A DNA stretch of 39,839 nucleotides from an uncultured Methanobrevibacter sp. (lineage in GTDB: Archaea > Methanobacteriota > Methanobacteria > Methanobacteriales > Methanobacteriaceae), in NCBI RefSeq assembly GCF_946404245.1, contig NZ_CAMJCX010000014.1, positions 1 to 39,839 of the forward strand, in the 5' to 3' direction. The stretch's first letter is position 1. Every line of letters starts with the position of its first letter. The position numbers were made by a program, and so were the translations under genes. This document shows, one piece after another, positions 8,218 to 13,966 of the stretch. The notes beneath the pieces were generated by a model. The model did no database searches. It saw nothing but the letters and a program-made list of their open reading frames with translations, and was not told the DNA's origin.

Positions 8218-8706
8218 ATGTTAATTTCAACTTCTAGAAAACCTTCTCAAAAAACTAGAAAGTTTTGTAAAACTTTAGCACGCACTACAGATTCAACCTC
8301 TGTTAATAGGGGTAAAATGAACATGCGTGAACTTCTCCTTAAAGCTCTGGAATTGGATGAAATTAACGTGGCTGTTGTTAATGAGATTAAGGGAAATCCG
8401 AGTAAGATAACCTTTTACTCCAATAAGGGTGAAGTCTTGCTTGTGCTTCTCATCAGCGTCTCAATGGATAACAATGAAAAGCTTAACATTGCGCCATCTC
8501 AATTGAAAATAGTTTCAAGTTTTGATAAGCTCAATGTCTTAAGTGATATTTTAGATATTGACCTGGTAGATATAGCTGAGGACAATTTTATTATTATTTC
8601 TCAAGATGATGATTTAGTGGCTAAAATTAATTTCGTCAATAAATTTGGAGAAAAACTCAAATTCCAAATCAACGTTAAAAAGATTTTAGAGGCGGCACAT
8701 GATTGA
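8218..8706 (+). CDS. Archaeal Brix-domain protein, probable ribosome biogenesis factor
   Basis: This 162-residue protein starts MLISTSRKPSQKTRKFCKTLAR and has V-N-R-G-K-M-N. This matches the Brix (Imp4-like) N-terminus T-S-R-x-P-S-x-x-T-R-x-F-x-K-x-L...R-G-K. Archaeal members of this length stand alone and are thought to act in rRNA processing or assembly of large subunit particles. The rest (T-F-Y-S-N-K-G-E-V-L-L) fits the compact Brix fold. It lies between rpo12 and pcc1 in the conserved archaeal order and overlaps pcc1 by 8 bp. The exact role in archaea is inferred from eukaryotic relatives. Confidence 0.85.
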   Translation: MLISTSRKPSQKTRKFCKTLARTTDSTSVNRGKMNMRELLLKALELDEINVAVVNEIKGNPSKITFYSNKGEVLLVLLISVSMDNNEKLNIAPSQLKIVSSFDKLNVLSDILDIDLVDIAEDNFIIISQDDDLVAKINFVNKFGEKLKFQINVKKILEAAHD

Positions 8707-8965
8707 TGAAACTCCTCTTGAATCAGTCAAAAGTAACATATCAGTTGAATTTGAAAATAGCACTCAGGCAAAAATAATTTATGATGCTATTATCTTAGAG
8801 TTTGAAACAGCTCCGGATTTCAGATCATCCATGACAATTGAGCTGGATGATTCAAATATTTTAATTAATATTGATGCAGAAGATTCCACCTCTTTTAGGG
8901 CTTCTGTCAATTCAGCTATTAAATGGATTAAACTGGCATTAGAAATAAATAATTTAACAAACTAA
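8699..8965 (+). CDS. pcc1: KEOPS complex subunit Pcc1
   Basis: This 88-residue protein is the dimerising subunit of KEOPS, the complex that makes t6A at position 37 of ANN-decoding tRNAs. The sequence has the small beta-alpha-beta Pcc1 layout: a strand with E-F-E-N-S-T-Q-A-K-I-I-Y-D-A-I, then S-M-T-I-E-L-D-D-S-N-I-L-I-N-I-D-A-E-D, then the helix R-A-S-V-N-S-A-I-K-W-I-K-L-A. L-x-I-x-I-x-A-x-D-x-x-x-x-R-A-x-x-N-S is the family signature. It overlaps the Brix gene by 8 bp. The other KEOPS genes are not in this window. Confidence 0.88.
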   Translation: MIDETPLESVKSNISVEFENSTQAKIIYDAIILEFETAPDFRSSMTIELDDSNILINIDAEDSTSFRASVNSAIKWIKLALEINNLTN

Positions 8966-8989
8966 TAAAATAATTATATAGGTGATATT

Positions 8990-9337
8990 ATGGAGATTCC
9001 TGAAAACATTCAAAACCAATTAAATCAGTTTCAACAATTACAACAACAAGCTCAAGCAGTAACCATGCAAGTTCAAAACGTTGAAATTCAAATTCAAGAA
9101 ACTGAAAAAGCTTTAGAAGAACTCAAAAAAACCGATGATTCTACTGAAGTGTTCAAACAAGCTGGAACTTTACTTATTAAAGTTGAATACGCAGATGCAT
9201 TATCTGAAATGGAAGACAAATTAGAAACTCTTCAATTAAGAAAACAAACCATGGCTCGCCAAGAAGAAAGGGTCATGAAAAAACTTGAAGAAATGCAATC
9301 CACCATTCAAAATGCAATGCAAGGTATGGGCCAATAG
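8990..9337 (+). CDS. pfdB: Prefoldin subunit beta
   Basis: This 115-residue cytoplasmic chaperone subunit forms the alpha2-beta4 prefoldin that hands unfolded proteins to the thermosome. It starts I-P-E-N-I-Q-N-Q-L-N-Q-F-Q-Q-L-Q-Q-Q-A-Q. It has the two long coiled-coil helices with the hairpin between (D-S-T-E-V-F-K-Q-A-G-T-L-L-I-K-V) and a second helix rich in E-x-x-L-E-T-L-Q-L-R-K-Q. The length and layout are those of archaeal prefoldin beta. It is in the conserved operon with pcc1 (24-bp gap, GGTGAT ribosome binding site). Its stop lies in the 4-nt loop of a short hairpin (9327-9342). Confidence 0.94.
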   Translation: MEIPENIQNQLNQFQQLQQQAQAVTMQVQNVEIQIQETEKALEELKKTDDSTEVFKQAGTLLIKVEYADALSEMEDKLETLQLRKQTMARQEERVMKKLEEMQSTIQNAMQGMGQ

Positions 9338-9372
9338 GCTTAATACTTTTTCCTTTCTTTTTTTAGATTATT

Positions 9373-9657
9373 ATGTCCAAACTTAAAAAATTAACTCAAG
9401 ACGATTTATCCACTATTTCTGATGATTTCGGTGAAATATTAGAGCGTGAAGTTTCTAAAAACATTTCCACTAAAGAAATTGAAGATTTGGATTTGGATAT
9501 TGTTCTCAATTATGAAAATGATCAATTGGATGTTGACGTTGATGTTGGAGTTCTGTTTGATGAGCTTTCCGAAATCAACCAGGACCAAATCATGAAATCA
9601 ATTGATGAAGCTTACTTAAAATTTGATTCTTACATTGATGAAAACTTCAGGGAATAG
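9373..9657 (+). CDS. DUF3194 family protein
   Basis: This is a 94-residue acidic protein (pI clearly low by composition), starting MSKLKKLTQDDLSTISD and containing the motif I-S-T-K-E-I-E-D-L-D-L-D-I. Small proteins of this type follow prefoldin beta in many euryarchaea and carry the DUF3194 label. No catalytic motif, metal site or membrane helix is visible. The conserved link to prefoldin, Pcc1 and the L37Ae operon suggests a role in translation or protein folding, but that is inference only. The gene ends in a clear hairpin terminator. Confidence 0.75.
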   Translation: MSKLKKLTQDDLSTISDDFGEILEREVSKNISTKEIEDLDLDIVLNYENDQLDVDVDVGVLFDELSEINQDQIMKSIDEAYLKFDSYIDENFRE

Positions 9658-9672
9658 TCCCTGTTTTTTTTT
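9648..9672 (+). terminator. Intrinsic-type terminator over the DUF3194 gene stop
   Basis: CAGGGA (9648-9653), loop ATAG, TCCCTG (9658-9663) and then nine T (9664-9672). The TAG stop codon (9655-9657) is in the loop. It is the most GC-rich hairpin seen near a stop in this window and the clearest terminator, ending the L37Ae operon. Confidence 0.65.
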
Positions 9673-9717
9673 AAATTTTTATGTAATACTTTTATTATTT
9701 TTTTTATTATATAAAGT

Positions 9718-9741
9718 AATACTTTTTTATAAAAAAGTATT
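9718..9741. repeat. Perfect 24-bp AT-rich palindrome
   Basis: The sequence reads identically on both strands: arm AATACTTTTTTA, then its exact complement TAAAAAAGTATT. It lies 45 bp after the DUF3194 terminator and just before the TATA-like TTTATACTA at 9740. It could be a back-up bidirectional terminator or a protein-binding site. Confidence 0.45.
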
Positions 9742-9769
9742 TATACTATTAATTTATAAATAATTATTG

Positions 9770-9905
9770 TGCAAGAATAAAATTGAAATTCTGCCATTTT
9801 AATTTCAATAATTCATGGAATTGGTTTGGAGTAGCTTCAATAGCTTAGCAATATATACTTTACAATTATAACTATCTTTCAAATTCCCTCTTTTAGTTAC
9901 TTCAA
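9770..9905 (+). ncRNA. Possible small RNA (tentative)
   Basis: A TATA box (TTTATACTA, about 9740-9748) predicts transcription starting near 9770, but no protein gene follows. The predicted RNA opens with a perfect 9-bp stem, ATTGAAATT (9782-9790) and AATTTCAAT (9801-9809), loop CTGCCATTTT. It also has GGAATT (9817-9822) able to pair with AATTCC (9882-9887), and a repeated TAGCTT. An 18-codon ATG frame from 9815 is the only alternative. No known RNA family was recognised. Confidence 0.2.
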
Positions 9906-10013
9906 ACTGATTTTTTTCAAATGAACTTTATCAAGATAATTTTATTAAATTTTAATCATTTTCGGTTCTTAAAAATTTGGTGTTTTATTATTTTGGTAAT
10001 GTTTATAATTATT

Positions 10014-10040
10014 GTTTAATTTTGAATGTTCAAATTAAAC
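10014..10040. repeat. Dyad with 12-bp arms
   Basis: GTTTAATTTTGAA (10014-10026) and TTCAAATTAAAC (10029-10040) pair over 12 bp with one extra T in the first arm and only 2 nt between. The tight spacing suits a dimeric DNA-binding protein better than an RNA hairpin. No nearby start codon shows what it would control. Confidence 0.35.
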
Positions 10041-10116
10041 AAGTGGTTTATTTTTTTATTATAAATTAAAAATATTATATTCAAGTTTACTTTAATTTTT
10101 CTAAAATAGAGTAACA

Positions 10117-10252
10117 TTTATATACTATGTGACTAAAAATAATAAGTAGAGGTTCATAACATATTGTTATTAATCAAAATTGATCATTATTTTTATATAC
10201 TTGAGGAAGGCTAAAAAACACATATGCTTTCCTCACCTCCTTGAATTTTTTT
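10117..10252 (+). ncRNA. Possible small RNA with three hairpins and an anti-Shine-Dalgarno sequence (tentative)
   Basis: A TATA box (TTTATATAC, 10117-10125) predicts an RNA from about 10148. Three hairpins follow: ATAACA/TGTTAT (10156-10161/10165-10170), ATCAA/TTGAT (10173-10177/10180-10184), and a 10-bp stem 10202-10211/10226-10235 with one G-T pair. Then comes CCTCCTTGAA and T7 (10246-10252), a terminator-like end. The third hairpin and its tail hold TCACCTCCTT, identical to the 16S rRNA 3' end anti-Shine-Dalgarno. On the other strand the same bases form a perfect ribosome binding site 9 nt before an ATG (10223) opening a 17-codon frame to 10170. Which strand is used is open. Confidence 0.3.
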
Positions 10253-10256
10253 AAAT

Positions 10257-10268
10257 CTTTTTATACTT
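10257..10268 (+). promoter_or_regulatory. Promoter of the HisA-like gene, leaderless
   Basis: CTTTTTATACTT lies with its TATA centre about 26 bp upstream of the ATG at 10289, so transcription would begin at or next to the start codon. No ribosome binding site is seen, consistent with a leaderless mRNA. Confidence 0.45.
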
Positions 10269-10288
10269 GGATATTCTAATTATCTATT

Positions 10289-10978
10289 ATGTTAAAGAAA
10301 ATTCCAGTCATTGATTTAAAACAACACCAAGCCGTAAGCGGTAAATCCGGCATGAGAGACACATACACACCACTAAACACTATTTTTGCACCTTCTTCAA
10401 GTCCTGTTGAAATTGCACAGGGATTGAAACTGAACGGTGCAGACGAAATGTACATTGCGGATTTGGACCTGATTGAATCTCAGGGCCACAATATTGATGA
10501 CATCAGGATGGTCAACACAATACTGCCAGTCATGTTTGATGGAGGCGTGAAAAACCTTGAGGCATTCGAATTCTTCTTGGATTATGCATACAAAATCATC
10601 GTACCGACAGAAACTCTTGAAAGCATTGACGAGATGAGAAAAATCTTTGAAAAGTATCCGAAAGAAAGGATTGTGGTAAGCGTAGATGTGAAAAACAATG
10701 AGCTTCTGTCAAAAAATTTCGATATGAGTCTCGCTGAATTCAAGGAAATCCTAAAGGAACTTGACCCTAATGAAATAATCTTGCTTGATATCACAGGTGT
10801 CGGCACTGAGAAAGGATACAACAGGCAGCTTTTGGATGAATTTGAGGACTTAAAGGACAAGCTTATAATTGCCGGAGGCCTGAACAAGCAGTCCATCGGC
10901 GAGCTGGATGCCTTAGGAATAAAAAAAGTGTTGATAGGCACAAGCCTGCATTCTGGTGAAGTAAAACTCATTGGTTAA
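10289..10978 (+). CDS. HisA-related TIM-barrel protein (COG1411 type)
   Basis: This 229-residue protein is related to the histidine enzyme HisA but is not HisA itself. It has the HisA-like start I-P-V-I-D-L-K-x-x-x-A-V and the two phosphate-binding half-barrel repeats: V-M-F-D-G-G-V near residue 82, and I-I-A-G-G-L followed by V-L-I-G-T-S-L-H-S-G near the C-terminus. L-L-D-I-T-G-V-G-T-E-K-G is also HisA-like. Such archaeal paralogues of unknown substrate occur in methanogens alongside a true HisA. It has its own leaderless promoter and ends tail to tail with the DUF2225-like gene, 27 bp apart, so it is probably a single-gene unit. Confidence 0.75.
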   Translation: MLKKIPVIDLKQHQAVSGKSGMRDTYTPLNTIFAPSSSPVEIAQGLKLNGADEMYIADLDLIESQGHNIDDIRMVNTILPVMFDGGVKNLEAFEFFLDYAYKIIVPTETLESIDEMRKIFEKYPKERIVVSVDVKNNELLSKNFDMSLAEFKEILKELDPNEIILLDITGVGTEKGYNRQLLDEFEDLKDKLIIAGGLNKQSIGELDALGIKKVLIGTSLHSGEVKLIG

Positions 10979-11005
10979 ATATAAAAAAGAAAAAAGGTAT
11001 GAATA

Positions 11006-11647
11006 TTATTTTTTAATCACCTCTCCCACAGTATGACAGTCACTGTCCTTGTTCATGGACAGTTCGATTTGGAAGGTGATGATGTCATTTTGAGTCTTAT
11101 CTTCCAAAATCAGATCTTTAAATTTTCTAATTACCTCATCAAATTGCATTGACCTTCTGAGAAGATCGGCCTCAATAAGTATCAAGGCATTCTTTTCATC
11201 GTATTCTTGAGCTTCAATTTTTTGCAAGGATTTTAAAGCCATTTTTCTAATTTCAACCGCAAGTGCGTCATCATTGTCATCACATGTCCAGGCACAATGC
11301 AGGAGTGATAAAAAATCAGATTCATAATCATTTTCTGCTTTGGAAATAAGATAATGTCTATAGAATCTTTCCGACAGTTCGGATTTGAAACTTTTGCCTT
11401 CACAGGTCAGATATTCATCTGTCTTTAAAAGGTCCGCAGGTACTTCCAGTTTATTTTCAAGATTGCTCGCCACATAACCGCAGTGAGGGCATTCCTCAAG
11501 CCATGTGTCCATGGTGCTTCTTTGCATTTCAGGGGGCCTTAAGTCAATGTCAGGGTATCCCCAGGAATTGGTACTTGATAAAACAGGTTGCATGCTTGTT
11601 CTGCCACAAACAGAACATTTCTTTTCAAAATCTCTAATGATGGTCAT
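11006..11647 (-). CDS. DUF2225-like zinc protein
   Basis: This 213-residue protein has two CxxC pairs, C-S-V-C-G-R near residue 14 and E-C-P-H-C-G-Y near residue 55, fitting one zinc-binding site. W-L-E-E-C-P-H-C-G-Y-V-A resembles DUF2225 proteins. The remainder is helical and looks like TPR-type repeats (E-I-R-K-M-A-L-K-S-L-Q-K-I-E-A-Q, A-D-L-L-R-R-S-M-Q-F-D-E-V-I). No enzyme motif is visible and the function is unknown. It is one of the few minus-strand genes. An ATTTAAAT TATA box (11672-11679) lies 25 bp from the ATG, so the mRNA is probably leaderless. Confidence 0.6.
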   Translation of the reverse strand: MTIIRDFEKKCSVCGRTSMQPVLSSTNSWGYPDIDLRPPEMQRSTMDTWLEECPHCGYVASNLENKLEVPADLLKTDEYLTCEGKSFKSELSERFYRHYLISKAENDYESDFLSLLHCAWTCDDNDDALAVEIRKMALKSLQKIEAQEYDEKNALILIEADLLRRSMQFDEVIRKFKDLILEDKTQNDIITFQIELSMNKDSDCHTVGEVIKK

Positions 11648-11668
11648 AATTTAGTGATGTTTTCAGGT

Positions 11669-11680
11669 TGTATTTAAATG
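11669..11680 (-). promoter_or_regulatory. Leaderless promoter of the DUF2225-like gene
   Basis: On the minus strand CATTTAAATAC is a good archaeal TATA box, 25 bp upstream of the ATG at 11647. There is no purine-rich ribosome binding site in between. Confidence 0.45.
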
Positions 11681-11793
11681 TTTGTTTATTTTGCTATTGT
11701 TGAAAAATATGAAAAAATAGTGTATTTTTAATTGAATATAAAGTAATATTTTTTAGAAAAAATAATGAAAAAGCTAAAACTTTCATAAAAGTT

Positions 11794-11973
11794 CTAGACT
11801 AAAACGCTTAGGACAATGTATGGGAAAATGCATGCAATAACAAATAAAGCAATTCCTAAACCTAATTTAGGCTGGTCTTCATCTAATGCTCCTGAAATAA
11901 TTAGTATAATTGAGAAAAGTCCGAAAATTACAGGTAAAATATGAGAAAATATTGTTGTTCCAACCATTGCCAT
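11794..11973 (-). CDS. Small two-helix membrane protein, 59 residues
   Basis: The minus strand encodes MAMVGTTIFSHILPVIFGLF and onward to a TAG stop, 59 residues in all. There are two hydrophobic helices (about residues 8-29 and 38-57) separated by a polar loop D-E-D-Q-P-K. An AGTGAT ribosome binding site lies just upstream, and TTTATATAA (about 12003-12016, minus strand) is a good TATA box in the divergent gap to the CDF gene. Start, stop, codon use and promoter agree, so it looks like a real gene. No family was recognised. Its position back to back with a zinc-type CDF exporter could mean joint regulation, which is only a guess. Confidence 0.65.
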   Translation of the reverse strand: MAMVGTTIFSHILPVIFGLFSIILIISGALDEDQPKLGLGIALFVIACIFPYIVLSVLV

Positions 11974-12002
11974 TTTTAATCACTACTATAATTTACATTT
12001 TT

Positions 12003-12042
12003 TAATTATATAAATATAACTTAATTTCACTTTATTATATGT
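12003..12042. promoter_or_regulatory. Divergent promoter region of the small membrane protein and the CDF exporter
   Basis: The 102-bp gap holds a minus-strand TATA (TTATATAAAT on the + strand, near 12007-12016) and a plus-strand TATA (TTTATTATATG, 12031-12041). Their positions give short leaders for both genes. Confidence 0.4.
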
Positions 12043-12075
12043 AACATCTAGTTTAAATAACTTTTTTATTGTATT

Positions 12076-12942
12076 ATGAACATAATTAAAGTTATGAGAA
12101 TTGATGTACATCACCATCACAAAAAAGCGGGTGAGAATTTAGCATTTGTTTTTTTCATGAATTTAATATTCAATATAATTGTTATAGTTGGCGGTCTGGC
12201 GACTAACAGTATGGCGATACTTGCTGACTGCATTCATGACATGGCAGACACAATATCAATTGCAATAGCATGGATTCTTGAGCATGTTGCCCAAAGGGAC
12301 TCAACAGACAAGTATTCATATGGATATCAGAGATTTTCAATTTTAGGTGCTGTCATCACATCTGTTTTTGTTATTATACTTGCATTTGTCATTCTTTCAG
12401 AAGCCATTCCGAGGTTGTTTTCCCCGGAAGGCGTTGATGCGGGAGGAATGCTTGTAGTGGCAATTATAGGTTTAATATTCAAATCATTATCTGTATATCG
12501 TCTTCATGGCGGTGAAACATTCAATGAGAAGGCTATCTTTTTCCATCAGCTAGGTGACATCTTTGAATGGCTGGCCATCCTGATATTGAGTTTGGTTTTA
12601 ATTGTTTGGGACGGCGCACCATACCTTGATCCCTTCGTTTCAATAGGAATTGCATTATGGCTTATTTTCAATCTTGGAAGAAACCTGTACCATGCGATTG
12701 AGGTCCTGCTTCAAAAGACTCCGGACTACTTTGACGTTGAGGAATTCAAAAGACAAATCCTTGCAATAGATGGCGTCAATGATATTGAAGATTTCCACAT
12801 ATGGTCACTTGATGGAATCGATTCAGTGATGACTCTGAAAGTAGATGTGGACTTCGGAAAGAATGTGGAAATTATTAAAAAGGAAATCTATAAAATTTCA
12901 CAGGAGTACCATATTGTCGACATTACCGTTGAATTGGACTAG
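12076..12942 (+). CDS. Cation diffusion facilitator, zinc type (CzcD/ZnT-like)
   Basis: This 288-residue inner-membrane exporter has six predicted helices and a C-terminal cytoplasmic dimerisation domain. The transport site residues are visible: H54 and D58 in helix 2 (D-C-I-H-D-M-A-D) and H157 and D161 in helix 5 (H-Q-L-G-D). This HDHD set is the zinc/cadmium signature of CDF proteins. The N-terminus has a V-H-H-H-H-K-K stretch, possibly a metal-binding tail. The C-terminal domain includes D-F-H-I-W-S-L-D-G, typical of ZnT/CzcD. An alternative start is the ATG at 12094, but the one at 12076 fits the TATA box spacing (12031-12041). It likely pumps Zn2+ out in exchange for protons. Confidence 0.88.
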   Translation: MNIIKVMRIDVHHHHKKAGENLAFVFFMNLIFNIIVIVGGLATNSMAILADCIHDMADTISIAIAWILEHVAQRDSTDKYSYGYQRFSILGAVITSVFVIILAFVILSEAIPRLFSPEGVDAGGMLVVAIIGLIFKSLSVYRLHGGETFNEKAIFFHQLGDIFEWLAILILSLVLIVWDGAPYLDPFVSIGIALWLIFNLGRNLYHAIEVLLQKTPDYFDVEEFKRQILAIDGVNDIEDFHIWSLDGIDSVMTLKVDVDFGKNVEIIKKEIYKISQEYHIVDITVELD

Positions 12943-12985
12943 TTTCAACTGATTACTTTAAATTACTTGAAATCAAAGTATTATT

Positions 12986-13807
12986 ATGACACTGGTTATC
13001 ATAGGTCCCGTAACTCAAGATGTAATAAGAATTGGTGGTGATGAGTCCTACAAGGTTGGCGGGGCGACTTACTATCAGAGTTTTGTTTTTGAGGAATTTT
13101 ACAATGACTATCTGGCTATTGTGAACTGTTGTGATGAAAGTCTTGTCGAGGATTTTCCAGATTTGTCAAAAGTTAAAGTAATCAGGAATGATGACACTCA
13201 TTTTTTTATAAACGACTATCCCGATCCTGATGATTTGAACGTCAGACATCAATTGAGCAATTTTGCACGAATTTCAATATTCAAAAGCGATTTGGAAAGA
13301 ATATTGCCTGAAAAAATTGACGGATTTGTGTTGAACCCACTTAACCGCTATGATTTTCCTGCAGAAACTATTGAATATCTGAAAGGTTTCAATGTTCCGA
13401 TATTTCTGTCAATACAGGGTTTTTTGAGAATCCCTGGTGATGAAGTAAATGGAAATTACACTATAAAATTATCGAAGTTTGACGGTTTGACAAATGTTTT
13501 GTCAGGCGTCGATGCAATATTCCTTGATGAGTCAGAAGCAAACATCATAGGCATGGACTATGATGTAGATGAGATGGTCATAACTAATGGGAGTCATGGA
13601 TCTAGAATTCTATGTGATGATGAAATAAGAATTGAAGCAGTAAAATGTGATAATCCTGTGGATACCACCGGTTGCGGTGACACATATATGGCAGCTTATG
13701 TTACTCAAAAATTATTGTCCAAATCATCTGAAATTGCAGGTAATTTCGCTTCAAGGATTGCCAGTGAAAAAATAGAATATTCCGGACCTTATAATAAAAA
13801 CAGATAA
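12986..13807 (+). CDS. PfkB-family carbohydrate kinase
   Basis: This 273-residue cytoplasmic kinase of the ribokinase fold phosphorylates an unknown sugar or nucleoside. Visible are the N-terminal substrate region with G-G-A-T-Y-Y-Q-S, the middle F-L-D-E-S-E-A-N pattern, V-I-T-N-G-S-H-G-S and the C-terminal signature D-T-T-G-C-G-D-T-Y-M-A-A-Y. In that signature the catalytic aspartate is the D of G-C-G-D (usually G-A-G-D). The length is slightly below the usual 300. It is 43 bp after the CDF gene and ends with a terminator-like hairpin, so it may be co-transcribed with the exporter. The substrate cannot be deduced. Confidence 0.82.
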   Translation: MTLVIIGPVTQDVIRIGGDESYKVGGATYYQSFVFEEFYNDYLAIVNCCDESLVEDFPDLSKVKVIRNDDTHFFINDYPDPDDLNVRHQLSNFARISIFKSDLERILPEKIDGFVLNPLNRYDFPAETIEYLKGFNVPIFLSIQGFLRIPGDEVNGNYTIKLSKFDGLTNVLSGVDAIFLDESEANIIGMDYDVDEMVITNGSHGSRILCDDEIRIEAVKCDNPVDTTGCGDTYMAAYVTQKLLSKSSEIAGNFASRIASEKIEYSGPYNKNR

Positions 13808-13841
13808 CTATTTCTAATAAATAGTTTAATTGTCTTTTTTT
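13806..13841 (+). terminator. Hairpin and T7 after the PfkB kinase gene
   Basis: AACTATTT (13806-13813), loop CTAAT, AAATAGTT (13819-13826), then T7 at 13835-13841 and further T runs. The first arm overlaps the stop codon (13805-13807). Confidence 0.5.
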
Positions 13842-13919
13842 AATTTTTTATTTTTAATTTTTACTCAATTTTAATTAAATTTACATTATTTAGTAAACTT
13901 TATTAATTAATATGATTAT

Positions 13920-13930
13920 AATTATATATG
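13920..13930 (+). promoter_or_regulatory. Probable promoter of the giant helicase-uvrC unit
   Basis: AATTATATATG is a TATA-like box 37-47 bp upstream of the ATG at 13967. Since only 8 bp separate the helicase gene from uvrC, this promoter probably serves both. Confidence 0.35.
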
Positions 13931-13966
13931 AATTTCTGAATTTTTTTTACACTATAAAGGGTCATC

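Larger units (their letters stand above)
9673..10288. other. 0.6-kb gap without a recognisable protein gene
   Basis: The longest stretch without a gene in the window. It is very AT-rich and contains a 24-bp palindrome (9718-9741), a TATA box followed by a stem-loop (9740-9809), a near-perfect dyad (10014-10040) and a group of hairpins ending in T7 (10156-10252). No tRNA, CRISPR repeat or homologous ORF was found. The only reading frames seen are below 20 codons. Confidence 0.7.

Noticed and set aside
9780-9900. tRNA gene
   Set aside because: No T-loop GGTTCRAATCC, no acceptor stem of 7 bp and no anticodon arm could be built.
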